In this document: in pieces, positions 24,923-34,735 of the stretch
How the letters are laid out: each line of letters opens with the position of its first letter
Numbering within the stretch: position 1 is the first letter of the stretch
Assembly: GCF_900107705.1 (NCBI RefSeq)
Contig: NZ_FNRE01000003.1
Span: 124,001-188,000 of the forward strand
Source of the DNA: Prevotella sp. tc2-28
GTDB lineage: Bacteria > Bacteroidota > Bacteroidia > Bacteroidales > Bacteroidaceae
DNA length: 64,000 nt
Direction: 5' to 3'
Notes under the pieces: generated by a model
What the model saw: the letters and a program-made list of their open reading frames with translations, nothing else
Told to the model about the DNA's origin: nothing
Databases searched by the model: none
Made by a program: the position numbers and the translations under genes

Positions 24923-26008
24923 ATGATGAATAGGATTATTATAGCTATCGACTCTTTCAAGGGTTGTCTCACCTCTGCAGAAGCCAATAAGGCTGCTGCA
25001 GAGGGCATCGGGCAATGGCCGAACATAGAGGTCGTGCAGATTCCCGTCAGCGACGGGGGCGAAGGATGGCTGCAGGCTTTCTTAAACGCCAAAGGCGGTG
25101 AAACGGTGGACGTCACGGTGCGCGATGCTCTGATGCGCCCCATCGTGGCACAGTACCTGATACAAGGCGACACGGCGGTGGTGGAGATAGCCAAGGCTAG
25201 CGGATTAACACTGCTCACGCCAGAAGAGCGCAACCCGATGTTGACAACCACCTACGGCACCGGCCAACTCGTGGCAGACGCTGTGCGACGCGGGTGTCGC
25301 AACATGGTCGTGGGACTGGGCGGCAGCGCCACGAGCGACTGCGGCATTGGCATGCTGCGCGCCATCATCGACGCCTTTGCCTCCGGCGGAACATGGGATG
25401 ATGTCCGCGCCCTGAACGACATACACTTCACCATAGCCACCGACGTTGCCAACCCGCTCTGTGGCTCGCAGGGAGCCGCCCACGTGTTTGCTCCCCAGAA
25501 GGGCGCGTCGCCCCACGATGTTGAGGTTCTCGACGCCCGCAGCAGGCGCTTCGCCGACCTGTCGGCCCGCCACTTCGGCTACGACCGTCAGAATCATCCG
25601 GGAGCCGGAGCCGCCGGCGGACTGGGCTATGCCTTTTTGCAATACCTGCATGCTGAATGCAGGTCGGGCATCGACCTGCTGCTTGATGCTATCGGCTTCG
25701 ACGCCCTGCTCGAATCAGCCGACCTGGTCATCACCGGTGAGGGTGCTGCCGACAGCCAGACGCTGATGGGCAAGTTGCCCTTTGGCATTCTGCAACATGC
25801 GCGCCGTCGTCATGTCCCCGTCTGCCTGATAGCCGGTCGCATTGCCGACCGTCAGTCGTTGCTTGCCGCCGGTTTCGCCCATGTGGCAAGCATCAATCCC
25901 CCCACTTTGTCCTTAGAAGAAGCGATGCGTCCCGACGTTTCCAGGCGGAACATTCGTACACTGGTAGAGAAAATCGTTACAAAAAGACACCTATTAGCGA
26001 AAAAATGA
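24923..26008 (+). CDS. Glycerate 2-kinase (GarK/GlxK family)
   Basis: 361 residues. ATG 24923 (or 24926) is chosen because the frame upstream lies across the promoter. N-terminal IIIAIDSFKGCLTSAEAN, VSDGGEGW, GLGGSATSDCGIGML, the PGAGAAGGLGYAFL phosphate loop and VITGEGAADSQTLMGK are the family landmarks. The enzyme phosphorylates glycerate to 2-phosphoglycerate. Monocistronic and divergent from the lipoprotein operon. The coding region is noticeably GC-richer than its surroundings. Confidence 0.92.
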   Translation: MMNRIIIAIDSFKGCLTSAEANKAAAEGIGQWPNIEVVQIPVSDGGEGWLQAFLNAKGGETVDVTVRDALMRPIVAQYLIQGDTAVVEIAKASGLTLLTPEERNPMLTTTYGTGQLVADAVRRGCRNMVVGLGGSATSDCGIGMLRAIIDAFASGGTWDDVRALNDIHFTIATDVANPLCGSQGAAHVFAPQKGASPHDVEVLDARSRRFADLSARHFGYDRQNHPGAGAAGGLGYAFLQYLHAECRSGIDLLLDAIGFDALLESADLVITGEGAADSQTLMGKLPFGILQHARRRHVPVCLIAGRIADRQSLLAAGFAHVASINPPTLSLEEAMRPDVSRRNIRTLVEKIVTKRHLLAKK

Positions 26009-26030
26009 TTATTTTTGCAGGGTAAATGAT

Positions 26031-26333
26031 ATGAAAAAAGTTAGAATTACAGCCATTCGCCAGACAGTCTACGAGGACTTGATGGCAAAATACGAAAACC
26101 CGATTGAGCATACTTGCGACGTGAGGGAGGGACAACAATGGATCTCTATCGACGGCCAGCAGCCCGAAGGAATGTGTCCGTCGGCATGGTGTTCCATGCG
26201 GGAGTTTGTGGAATCTTTGGCCCGTGGCGAAGGTAACTTCTACGACGGGTGGATGAAAAATCCTATGAGTGCCATGATTAGCTGCAACGACGGTTTCCGT
26301 CCATTCAGTTTCTATATCGAGGTGGCAGAATAG
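26031..26333 (+). CDS. TIGR04076-family small protein
   Basis: 100 residues. The pattern MKKVRITAIRQTVYEDL, a central Cys, PEGMCPSAW, and the C-terminal SCNDGFRPFSFYIE matches the small TIGR04076 family, found in many anaerobes. Three conserved cysteines suggest metal binding, but no function is established. It lies 22 bp after glycerate kinase, perhaps in the same transcript. Confidence 0.7.
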   Translation: MKKVRITAIRQTVYEDLMAKYENPIEHTCDVREGQQWISIDGQQPEGMCPSAWCSMREFVESLARGEGNFYDGWMKNPMSAMISCNDGFRPFSFYIEVAE

Positions 26334-26473
26334 CCCGCGCGACACTTATCGCCATCTCTTTTCGCCATTTATACCGGTTTTTGACAAATAGGACATATTT
26401 AGTTGAATATCAAACAGCAAAAATCGAATATTTATGCCGAATTTTGCACCTCAAAGAGTAGAAATAGAACAGC

Positions 26474-27388
26474 ATGAAGATATTGGATATAAAGCCCCGA
26501 CGGGGCGACGGTACCTATCGGATAGGTGACAGCGACAATCTGGTGGTGATGGAGAAAATAGGCTTCATTCCATCGGGCAGCATGTGCCTGCAAAATCATG
26601 GTGTCATTGTATTCTGTACCGAAGGCAGGGCACAGTTCGAATATGACGGCGCCCTGATTCAACTGCAAAAGAACGACTTCTTTCTCTACATGGTTCACAG
26701 CACGGTCTGCAACATCCTGACTTCACCCGATTTCAACTGCAGACAGATATGGTTTGAGCGCAGCGAACTTTGGAATGTCGACATCTATAAACAGGTCAGC
26801 ATGGCAAACATGACGCTGCTGAAATTGCATCCGGTGGTCCATCTGACCAACAACGACACCAAACTTTGCGACGACTATTTCCGGTTACTGTGCGACAGGA
26901 TGAAGTCGATGACGGTGTCAGCATCGCCACTCATCCCCGACATCATACGCTCGCTCTTTGGCACCCTGCTGCTGGAACTGCTGTCCATCATACGGCGCAA
27001 TGCTGAGCACCAGACGGAATGGGAGCCGCAGGAGGATGAGGCGCATTCCAGTCTTCATAAGAAACGGGTCATCGACCATTTCCTGAAATTAGTGGAAAAC
27101 AGCGACGGCCGCATCCGTAGGGTGGACGAATTTGCCAGTCAACTGAACATCACGCCGAAATACCTCTCGTCCATCATCAAGGAAGTGATGAACCGCAGAC
27201 CGAGTAACTATATCCTACTCTACACCATGAAGGCCATCGAGCGTCGTCTGCGCTTCACCGACATGACGATGCAAGAGATAGCCAACGACTTGAATTTCCC
27301 CAATGCCTCGTTCTTCGGCAAATACTTCAAGGAACACACTGGTATGACACCGCTGGAATATCGGAATAAGTATCACGCAGGGAAGTAA
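26474..27388 (+). CDS. AraC-family transcriptional regulator
   Basis: 304 residues. The N-terminal half is cupin-like (IPSGSMCLQNHGVIVFCTEG, NDFFLYM), a typical effector-sensing domain. The C-terminal half (about 205-300) has the two AraC helix-turn-helices: VDEFASQLNITPKYLSSIIK and MQEIANDLNFPNASFFGKYF, ending FKEHTGMTPLEYR. Its regulon and ligand are unknown; no adjacent metabolic operon is evident. The 140-bp gap upstream has no convincing -7 box. Confidence 0.88.
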   Translation: MKILDIKPRRGDGTYRIGDSDNLVVMEKIGFIPSGSMCLQNHGVIVFCTEGRAQFEYDGALIQLQKNDFFLYMVHSTVCNILTSPDFNCRQIWFERSELWNVDIYKQVSMANMTLLKLHPVVHLTNNDTKLCDDYFRLLCDRMKSMTVSASPLIPDIIRSLFGTLLLELLSIIRRNAEHQTEWEPQEDEAHSSLHKKRVIDHFLKLVENSDGRIRRVDEFASQLNITPKYLSSIIKEVMNRRPSNYILLYTMKAIERRLRFTDMTMQEIANDLNFPNASFFGKYFKEHTGMTPLEYRNKYHAGK

Positions 27389-27425
27389 AAAGAGATGAAT
27401 ACATATTCATTAATTATGGTATAAC

Positions 27426-27581
27426 ATGAACAAGTCAAGAATGAAAATGATGGTGAGTACCTGCCGCTCGACGGCGGAGCCCAGTCGTTTGACAAAGATG
27501 GCGCGGGTGGTGACGCTCGGGCTATTAGTGCTGTTGCCGCTCTCGGCCGATGCGCAGAGGCTGCTGACGTTCGACAGATAA
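27426..27581 (+). CDS. 51-residue stub with signal peptide (possible gene remnant)
   Basis: Begins ATG 27426 and ends TAA 27581. An internal start at Met25 would give a perfect signal peptide (MARVVTLGLLVLLPLSADAQ) followed by only seven residues. It looks like the 5' end of an exported protein whose body was deleted. A small secreted peptide cannot be excluded. Confidence 0.35.
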   Translation: MNKSRMKMMVSTCRSTAEPSRLTKMARVVTLGLLVLLPLSADAQRLLTFDR

Positions 27582-27622
27582 TAATAGATAATGTATAAAT
27601 GAACTCTAAAAAATAAAAGACT

Positions 27623-28600
27623 ATGAGCAAGATTAAGACTATCGGTATTCTGACTTCGGGCGGCGATGCCCCTGGTATGAACGCAGCCATCCGTGCCGTG
27701 ACACGTGCTGGTATTTACAACGGGTTTAAGATTAAAGGTATCTATCGTGGATACGAAGGTCTTATTCACGACGAGGTAAAGGAGATGACCACCGAGGACG
27801 TGAGCGGCATCATTACCCGTGGCGGAACCATTTTGAAGACGGCACGAAGCAAGGAATTCATGACACCCGAGGGCAAGCAGAAGGCCTTCGAGACCTGTCA
27901 GAAGGAAGAAATAGATGCTCTGATTATCATCGGCGGTAACGGTTCGCTGACCGGTGCCCGCGAATTTGCCAGGGAGTACGACTTCCCCTGCATCGGACTG
28001 CCTGGCACCATCGACAACGATGTCTATGGCACTGACGCCACTATTGGCTACGATACGACGATGAACACCATCATGGAGTGTGTAGACCGCATACGTGACA
28101 CAGCCAACTCGCACGAGCGCATCTTCTTTGTCGAGGTAATGGGCCGCGACGCCGGTTTCTTGGCGCAGAACTGTGCCATTGCCTGCGGCGCCGAGGCTGC
28201 TATCGTACCAGAGGAGGTGACCGACTTCGACCAACTGGCAGCCTTCATGGGTCGCGGCATCCGCAAATCTAAGAAGTCGTGCATCGTCATCGTATCGGAA
28301 AGCCCGAAATGCGGTGCCATGTTCTATGCTGACCGCGTGAAGAAGGAATTCCCCGAGTACGACGTCCGCGTGTCCATCCTCGGTCATTTGCAGCGTGGCG
28401 GCAGCCCATCGGCTCGCGACCGCATCCTGGCAAGCTGGATGGGTGTAGCTGCTGTAGAGGCTGTTTTACAAGGACAGCGCAATGTAATGATAGGTATCCG
28501 CAACAACGACTCCGTCCTGGTGCCTTTCTCTGAGTGCATCCGTACCGACAAGCGTTTTGACAAGCGTCTGCTAACGGTGCTCGACGAACTGAGCATTTGA
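27623..28600 (+). CDS. pfkA: ATP-dependent 6-phosphofructokinase
   Basis: 325 residues. [19 protein letters not shown] (ATP site), [18 protein letters not shown] with the catalytic Asp, MGRDAGFLA, and [16 protein letters not shown] (fructose-6-phosphate site) give a complete PfkA. Residue after GG is Asn-Gly (GGNGS rather than GGDGS), seen in ATP-using enzymes with Gly at the following position. It phosphorylates fructose 6-phosphate in glycolysis. The 42 bp upstream lack a clear -7 box. Confidence 0.94.
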   Translation: MSKIKTIGILTSGGDAPGMNAAIRAVTRAGIYNGFKIKGIYRGYEGLIHDEVKEMTTEDVSGIITRGGTILKTARSKEFMTPEGKQKAFETCQKEEIDALIIIGGNGSLTGAREFAREYDFPCIGLPGTIDNDVYGTDATIGYDTTMNTIMECVDRIRDTANSHERIFFVEVMGRDAGFLAQNCAIACGAEAAIVPEEVTDFDQLAAFMGRGIRKSKKSCIVIVSESPKCGAMFYADRVKKEFPEYDVRVSILGHLQRGGSPSARDRILASWMGVAAVEAVLQGQRNVMIGIRNNDSVLVPFSECIRTDKRFDKRLLTVLDELSI

Positions 28601-28660
28601 CCAATGAGCATGATTTCGATGTTTTTTTTGTCATTTTGATGTGTAAAAAAATCAATAATC

Positions 28661-31024
28661 ATGAAAAGAAAAAGTATAATGTTCCTCATGCTGGGCTTTT
28701 GCACGGCCATTATGGCCCAGCGCTCGCCTGTAGGTATCGTCAGCGTGCAGGACTCGGTGAAGAGTGTGCAGCTGGGTGTTATCTCATCAGTGTCCGTTGA
28801 CGGTGGTCACGGTGTACAGCTGTCAGGCCTCTCCAACACCTCGGCCCATCAGTTCAATGGTGTGCAGTTGAGTACAATCAGCAACATCACCACCGGTATG
28901 GACAAGGGTGTGCAGCTGTCGGGTATCCTGAACGTGTCGTCAGCCATGCAGCGTGGTGTGCAGATAGGTGCCATCAACTATGCCGACTCGCTCAACGGTG
29001 CTCAGGTAGGTCTGTTCAACATCGCCCGCAAGCGTCCCAAGGGCTGGCAGGTGGGACTGATCAACCTGTCGTACGACAGTATCGGACATAAGGTTGGTCT
29101 GGTGAACATCAACCCGTCGACAACCGTCGACTATATGTTGTATGGCGGCTCGTCGACCAAGGTGAATCTGGCGGCCCGTTACCGTAACAAGAGCACGTAC
29201 AGCATCATCGGTGTGGGTACGCACTTCATGGGGCTCGACTCCAAGTTCTCCGGTGCCGTGTTCTATCGTCTGGGGCAGTATGTCCAGCTGTCGCCGAAGT
29301 GGAGTCTGAGCGGTGACATCGGCTACTACCACGTAGAGACCTTCTCCAAGCATAACAGTGAGAAACCTGAGCGTCTGTACTCCCTGCAGGCCCGCATCAA
29401 TGCCGACTATCAGTTCAGCAAGAAATTCGGCGCCTTTGCCTCGGTGGGATGGGGGCTTACCCGATACTACGACCGCAACGAGACCTATCGCAACCGTCCA
29501 TTGGTGGAAATCGGTCTGACCTATCGCCAGCCACGCAACCAGCACGACTCCTGGAAGCGTGCATGGGAAGATAAGCGTTCGAAGTTGATCTTCGCCGATT
29601 CGACCATGGCGCTGCCGACCCCGAAGCATCCTTGGCGCGCACTGGCTGAGGTGACTGCCGTCAATGTGGGTGTGCAGCTATTCGACCGTTGGGTGCTGAA
29701 TTCCGACTTTGCGCAGACCACCCTGAGATCGCTGAAGCGTAACTTCACCGACGGTATGGTATGGGACAACGACTTCTTCATCACCAACATGTTTGCCCAC
29801 CCCTATCACGGCAACCTCTACTTCAATGCCGCCCGTACCAACGGACTGACCTTCTGGGAGTCAGCACCTTACGCCCTGCTGGGTTCCGCCATGTGGGAAT
29901 TCCTGGGTGAGACGGAACCGCCAGCCATCAACGATATTATCGCAACCACCTGTGGCGGTATGGCTATCGGTGAAATGACTCATCGACTGAGTCTGACCAT
30001 CCTTGACGACCGCACCTTCGGCTTCCCGCGTTTCCTGCGTGAGGCCGCTGCCGCCATCATCAACCCGATACAGGGAATACACCGTATTGTCAGTGGTGAC
30101 GCCTGGCATGTCAAGAGCCGTAACTATCGCTATCACGACTTCCATGAGACGCCGCTCGACGTGTCCTTCTCTGTCGGCTGGCGCTATCTGGCTGACGACG
30201 GCGCCCTGTTCCGCGGTGTCCATGCACCCTATGTCAATATGACGATGACCTATGGTACGGCCGTTGATGGCGAAAAGCATACCACTCCTTACGACTTCTT
30301 CGACTTAGAGGCCAATACCGCCTTCGGTGGCGGACAGCCAGCAGTGAACACGCTGAATATCGTAGGACGTCTGTGGAGCACCCCTATCTTGGATAAGAAA
30401 GATATGGCCGGTGAGTTCGGTATCTACCAGCATTTCAACTATTACGATGCGAAACCCATTGAGGACGGTTCCGACCTGACCCCTTACCGTATCAGCGAGG
30501 CCGCCGGTTTCGGTCCTGGCTTCATCTTCTCACTGCCCCAGATGGGTGCCCTGTCGAAGATGGAACAGCGCGTCTTCGTGAGCGGCATCTTGCTCGGCGG
30601 TACCAAGAGTGACTACTTCAACGTCATTGAGCGCGACTATAACATGGGTAGCGGATTCAGTGTCAAGGCAAGGACACAGCTCGACTTCGGCAAGTTCGGA
30701 CGCTTAATCCTTAATGCCAAGTATTTCCGCCTCTGGACTTGGAAGGGCTATGAGGACAAGGATTTGCAGCCATACGTGGACGGCACTGCCGATCTGCATT
30801 ACCTGAACGTACAGGGTGATAACAGCAATGCTGCGCTGTTTGTCATCAACCCCGTCATCGAGATGCACCTGGCGCGCCAGTGGTCCATCACCCTTTCCGG
30901 CTCTTTCTATGGTCGTCGTACACACTACAACTATTACTATGACAAAGACCTTATCCTGCGTCAGAACAGCACGGTGCGCGCCAGAACCTTTGAAACCAAG
31001 ATTGGACTAACTTGTCGTCTATGA
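28661..31024 (+). CDS. Outer-membrane protein with N-terminal GVQLSG repeats and DUF3943 region
   Basis: 787 residues. A signal peptide (MLGFCTAIMAQ) is followed by repeats of about 23 residues (residues 38-140) with the core GVQLSG/GVQIGA..N, such as GVQLSGLSN, GVQLSTISN, GVQLSGILN, GVQIGAIN, AQVGLFN and WQVGLIN: alternating strands resembling a beta-solenoid or barrel. The central and C-terminal parts (about 330 onwards) resemble DUF3943, with AFGGGQPAVNTLNI and many aromatic strand ends. The last residue pattern ETKIGLTCRL fits an outer-membrane barrel. Its stop overlaps the DUF4421 start (ATGA). Function unknown. Confidence 0.7.
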   Translation: MKRKSIMFLMLGFCTAIMAQRSPVGIVSVQDSVKSVQLGVISSVSVDGGHGVQLSGLSNTSAHQFNGVQLSTISNITTGMDKGVQLSGILNVSSAMQRGVQIGAINYADSLNGAQVGLFNIARKRPKGWQVGLINLSYDSIGHKVGLVNINPSTTVDYMLYGGSSTKVNLAARYRNKSTYSIIGVGTHFMGLDSKFSGAVFYRLGQYVQLSPKWSLSGDIGYYHVETFSKHNSEKPERLYSLQARINADYQFSKKFGAFASVGWGLTRYYDRNETYRNRPLVEIGLTYRQPRNQHDSWKRAWEDKRSKLIFADSTMALPTPKHPWRALAEVTAVNVGVQLFDRWVLNSDFAQTTLRSLKRNFTDGMVWDNDFFITNMFAHPYHGNLYFNAARTNGLTFWESAPYALLGSAMWEFLGETEPPAINDIIATTCGGMAIGEMTHRLSLTILDDRTFGFPRFLREAAAAIINPIQGIHRIVSGDAWHVKSRNYRYHDFHETPLDVSFSVGWRYLADDGALFRGVHAPYVNMTMTYGTAVDGEKHTTPYDFFDLEANTAFGGGQPAVNTLNIVGRLWSTPILDKKDMAGEFGIYQHFNYYDAKPIEDGSDLTPYRISEAAGFGPGFIFSLPQMGALSKMEQRVFVSGILLGGTKSDYFNVIERDYNMGSGFSVKARTQLDFGKFGRLILNAKYFRLWTWKGYEDKDLQPYVDGTADLHYLNVQGDNSNAALFVINPVIEMHLARQWSITLSGSFYGRRTHYNYYYDKDLILRQNSTVRARTFETKIGLTCRL

Positions 31025-32070
31025 TGAGCAGAAGTCTGTTAGCTATCGTGCTGTTCTGCACGATGTCGGTGGATACGGAAGCACAGACCGTATCCACTGA
31101 CAGTGTTGTGAGCGACACCGTTGTGTTGTCAGAGAAAAAGTCCGGGTTGGGTAAACGCCTGAACAACAAACTGAAGAAGAGGTACTTCCACACGAAGTAC
31201 GATACCAACTACGTGGCCAGACCGAAGGAAAAGTGGTTGTTAAGATTACTGGCGAACCACACCGCCAACTACATCCACGCCAAGGGAACGGTCAACGATG
31301 TCTACTCGAAGTACGACCTTCACACCAAGAGCAACAACACCATAGGTTTGGAGGTTAACTACTGCGACATTGCCGTAACCCTGTCGCTCAACCCCGCCAA
31401 GATTGGTGGTAAATACAACGACTACGAATTCAATTTCGAATACCACGGACAGAGAATCAGTCTCGACATCAATTATCTGCGTGCAAACTCACTCTCGGGC
31501 GACATCAGGTTTCGCGACATCGACCATCTCGACGAGGAAGGCCTGCGCATGAATGTGGTCAACGCATCGGCTTACTACGTCTTCAACCACCGGAAATTCT
31601 CTTATCCTGCAGCCTTGTATCAGAACTACTACCAGCTACGTTCTGCCGGTTCATGGCTGGCGGGCCTCAGTGTCCAGGCAGGAAGCATCAAGACGACTGA
31701 CGAACTGAAAGAGAGGAATCCACAGGCCCCTGATGTTCATCTTAAATTCGCCAACGTTGCCATTGGTGGCGGCTATGGCTACAACTTCGTCTTCGGCAGA
31801 CACTCACAGTGGTTACTGCACCTCTCTGCCATCCCCACCTTCGTGATATACAAGCATAACACGCTGGAAGTTAACAACAACGAGATGAAAGACCACGGCA
31901 TGCACTTCAACATGATTTTCAACGAACGTGCCTCCATCGTCTATCACTTCACACCCCGTTACCTTGGCGGCGCCTCCGCCATCGTAAGCAACTCCATCTA
32001 CGACAAACGCAATATTTCTTTCAACCAGAACAAATGGCTCATTCGAGCCTTCTTCGGTGTAAGACTATAA
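31021..32070 (+). CDS. DUF4421 outer-membrane protein
   Basis: 349 residues from ATG 31021, which overlaps the previous stop; ATG 31024 is possible. Signal peptide to about TEAQ. The body has the DUF4421 pattern: FHTKYDTNYV..PKEKWLLRL, YDLHTKSNNTIGLEVNY, a long strand-rich barrel, and a closing IRAFFGVRL. These are predicted outer-membrane beta-barrels of Bacteroidota without known function. Coupled to the DUF3943 gene, so the two probably act together. Confidence 0.78.
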   Translation: MMSRSLLAIVLFCTMSVDTEAQTVSTDSVVSDTVVLSEKKSGLGKRLNNKLKKRYFHTKYDTNYVARPKEKWLLRLLANHTANYIHAKGTVNDVYSKYDLHTKSNNTIGLEVNYCDIAVTLSLNPAKIGGKYNDYEFNFEYHGQRISLDINYLRANSLSGDIRFRDIDHLDEEGLRMNVVNASAYYVFNHRKFSYPAALYQNYYQLRSAGSWLAGLSVQAGSIKTTDELKERNPQAPDVHLKFANVAIGGGYGYNFVFGRHSQWLLHLSAIPTFVIYKHNTLEVNNNEMKDHGMHFNMIFNERASIVYHFTPRYLGGASAIVSNSIYDKRNISFNQNKWLIRAFFGVRL

Positions 32071-32190
32071 TTTAAAATGAGAAAAAACGGATAATTTCGT
32101 TTTCATCTGGGAAGTGTCGGCAAAGGTATAAAAAAGCACGCCAAGTGGCAAAAGAATCGCAATAGATTTTGTCTGTTGCGGTTTTTTTTG

Positions 32191-32198
32191 TACTTTTG
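32191..32198 (+). promoter_or_regulatory. -7 box for the mrp-radA-patatin operon
   Basis: TACTTTTG, 32 bp before ATG 32231. An exact minus-strand TACCTTTG at 32123-32130 also lies in this 160-bp gap, but no gene follows it. Confidence 0.6.
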
Positions 32199-32230
32199 CA
32201 AACCAAATAGGAAAAGAAAAAAAATCCAAT

Positions 32231-33328
32231 ATGACACTATATCCCAAAATAATCATAGATGCGCTGGCAACGGTAACCTATGCCGGCACGAAGAAGAACT
32301 TGGTAGAGAGTGAGATGGTGGCCGACCAACCAGCCATTAACGGCAACAAGGTGACGGTGGTGCTGGAATTCCCGCGCGACACGGACCCCTTCCTGAAGTC
32401 AACGGTAAAGGCAGCCGAAGCAGCTATTAAATACCATTGCGGCAAGGACGTGGAGGTGGAAATTGTGACCGAATTCAAGTCGAAGCCCCGTCCTGAGGTG
32501 GGCAAGTTACTGCCGCAGGTAAAGAACGTCATTGCCGTCAGTTCCGGCAAGGGCGGAGTAGGCAAGTCGACAGTATCAGCCAACCTCGCCATTGCATTGG
32601 CCCGTCTGGGTTATAAGGTAGGACTGCTAGACACCGACATCTTCGGTCCGTCAATGCCCAAGATGTTCAACGTAGAGGATGCCCGTCCGTATGCCGTCGA
32701 AGTGGACGGACGCCAGCTGATAGAGCCGGTCGAGGCCTACGGCGTAAAATTGCTCTCCATCGGCTTCTTCGTATCACCCGAAACGGCCACACTATGGCGC
32801 GGAGGAATGGCGACGAACGCGCTGAAGCAGCTCATTGCCGATGCGAACTGGGGCGAACTGGACTATTTCATCTTGGACACCCCTCCCGGCACAAGCGACA
32901 TTCACCTGACATTGCTACAGACCCTTGCCATCACAGGTGCCGTCATTGTCAGCACTCCGCAGCAGGTAGCACTCGCCGATGCGCAAAAGGGCATTGACAT
33001 GTACCGCAACGAAAAGGTGAACGTGCCTATTTTGGGACTGATAGAAAACATGGCATGGTTCACACCTGCCGAACTGCCCGAGAACCGCTACTACATCTTC
33101 GGCAAGGAGGGTTGCAAGCAGTTGGCAGAGGAGATGAACGTGCCCCTGCTGGCACAGATACCTTTGGTACAGAGCATCTGCGACAGCGGCGACAAGGGAG
33201 AGCCGGCAGCTCTGAACAGCGACAGTGCTACGGGACTAGCCTTCATCAATCTGGCACAAGCCGTTGTGACCGTAGTGAACAAACGCAACCGTGAACAGGC
33301 ACCCACCAAAATTGTGGGCATCAAATAA
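32231..33328 (+). CDS. mrp: Mrp/ApbC-family iron-sulfur cluster carrier P-loop ATPase
   Basis: 365 residues. N-terminal MIP18/DUF59-like domain (about 1-80), then the deviant Walker A GKGGVGKSTVSANLAIAL (about 99-116), DTDIFGPSMPKMF, and DTPPGTSDIHLTLLQ. The Mrp family carries Fe-S clusters to apo-proteins as a dimer. The usual CxxC cluster ligand after ENM is not here: the sequence reads ENMAWFTPAELPEN, with no cysteine pair. Cluster binding, if any, must use other residues. First gene of an operon with radA 6 bp downstream. Confidence 0.88.
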   Translation: MTLYPKIIIDALATVTYAGTKKNLVESEMVADQPAINGNKVTVVLEFPRDTDPFLKSTVKAAEAAIKYHCGKDVEVEIVTEFKSKPRPEVGKLLPQVKNVIAVSSGKGGVGKSTVSANLAIALARLGYKVGLLDTDIFGPSMPKMFNVEDARPYAVEVDGRQLIEPVEAYGVKLLSIGFFVSPETATLWRGGMATNALKQLIADANWGELDYFILDTPPGTSDIHLTLLQTLAITGAVIVSTPQQVALADAQKGIDMYRNEKVNVPILGLIENMAWFTPAELPENRYYIFGKEGCKQLAEEMNVPLLAQIPLVQSICDSGDKGEPAALNSDSATGLAFINLAQAVVTVVNKRNREQAPTKIVGIK

Positions 33329-33334
33329 ATCAGC

Positions 33335-34720
33335 ATGGCTAAGGAGAAAGTGATGTACGTCTGCGACAACTGCGGACAGGAGTCAGCCAAATGGATAGGC
33401 AAGTGTCCTGCCTGTGGCCAGTGGAACACGTTCAAGGAGATAAAAGTCGCCGATACGCGCAAGCAGGCTGTGGCGACCTCAGCAGCCGCATCGGCTGGTC
33501 GTCAGTTGCGCCAGAACAAGGTGTTGAAACTGAAAGAGATTTCCGCCCACGACGACCCCCGCATCGACATGCACGACGCCGAGTTGAACCGTGTGCTGGG
33601 CGGTGGACTGGTGCCGGGCAGCATCGTGCTGCTGGGCGGTGAACCAGGTATCGGCAAGTCGACACTGAGCCTGCAGACCATGCTCCAACTGACCGACAAG
33701 CGCGTGCTCTACGTCAGCGGTGAGGAAAGTGCTCACCAGTTGAAGATGCGTGCAGAGCGCATCACCCATCAGGAGAACGACAACTTCCTCATTCTCTGTG
33801 AGAACTCGCTGGAAGCCATCTTCGACCACATCAAGGAGGTTCAGCCCGAACTGGTCATCATCGACTCCATACAGACCATCTCGACTGAGGACGTTGAGTC
33901 GTCGGCAGGTTCGATAGCACAGGTCCGCGAGTGTGCTTCCGCCCTGTTGCGCTTCGCCAAAACCAGCGGAGTACCCGTGCTGCTCATTGGTCATATCACC
34001 AAAGAAGGCACGCTGGCCGGACCAAAAATTCTGGAACATATCGTTGACACCGTTATCCAGTTTGAGGGTGACCAACATTACATGTACCGCATTCTGCGAA
34101 GCATCAAGAACCGATTCGGCAGTACCTCGGAACTCGGCATCTATGAAATGCAGCAAAATGGTCTTCGACAGGTTAGCAATCCATCGGAACTGCTGCTGAC
34201 AGAAGACCACGACGGCCTGTCAGGTGTTGCAATAAGCTCAGCCATCGAGGGTGTGCGTCCTTTCCTGGTTGAGACACAGGCACTGGTAAGCAGTGCTGCC
34301 TACGGAACGCCCCAGCGATCGGCCACTGGCTTCGACCAACGTCGACTGAACATGTTGCTGGCCGTATTGGAAAAGCGCGTAGGATTCAAGTTGATGCAGA
34401 AAGATGTCTTCCTGAACATTGCCGGAGGACTGCGCGTAACAGACATGGCGATGGACCTTAGCGTAATTGCCGCCGTCCTGTCGTCGAACGTCGACACCCC
34501 CATCGAGAGCGGCTGGTGCATGTGCGGCGAGGTAGGACTGAGTGGCGAAGTGCGCCCCGTAGCCCGTATCGAGCAACGCATTGCCGAAGCCGAGAAATTA
34601 GGATTCAACCATATTATCATACCCAAGTACAACCTGTCAGGACTGAACCGCAAGAAGTTCAACATCGAACTTACTCCCGTCCGCAAAGTAGAGGAGGCAC
34701 TGCGAGCCCTGTTCGGATAA
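33335..34720 (+). CDS. radA: DNA repair protein RadA
   Basis: 461 residues. N-terminal zinc finger (CDNCGQESAKWIGKCPACGQW), RecA-like core with Walker A GGEPGIGKST and Walker B ELVIIDSIQT, the RadA-specific KNRFGSTSELGIYEM motif, and a C-terminal Lon-protease-like domain (about 290-455). RadA drives branch migration in recombinational repair. It sits between mrp and the patatin gene, 6 and 15 bp apart, in one transcript. Confidence 0.95.
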   Translation: MAKEKVMYVCDNCGQESAKWIGKCPACGQWNTFKEIKVADTRKQAVATSAAASAGRQLRQNKVLKLKEISAHDDPRIDMHDAELNRVLGGGLVPGSIVLLGGEPGIGKSTLSLQTMLQLTDKRVLYVSGEESAHQLKMRAERITHQENDNFLILCENSLEAIFDHIKEVQPELVIIDSIQTISTEDVESSAGSIAQVRECASALLRFAKTSGVPVLLIGHITKEGTLAGPKILEHIVDTVIQFEGDQHYMYRILRSIKNRFGSTSELGIYEMQQNGLRQVSNPSELLLTEDHDGLSGVAISSAIEGVRPFLVETQALVSSAAYGTPQRSATGFDQRRLNMLLAVLEKRVGFKLMQKDVFLNIAGGLRVTDMAMDLSVIAAVLSSNVDTPIESGWCMCGEVGLSGEVRPVARIEQRIAEAEKLGFNHIIIPKYNLSGLNRKKFNIELTPVRKVEEALRALFG

Positions 34721-34735
34721 GACCAACACAACATC

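Noticed and set aside
27410..28387. Minus-strand 325-codon frame opposite pfkA
   Set aside because: PfkA motifs on the plus strand are complete; the antisense frame has no recognisable features.
32123..32130. Minus-strand TACCTTTG as a promoter
   Set aside because: It points into the 3' end of the DUF4421 gene with no minus-strand gene behind it; an antisense RNA cannot be shown from sequence alone.
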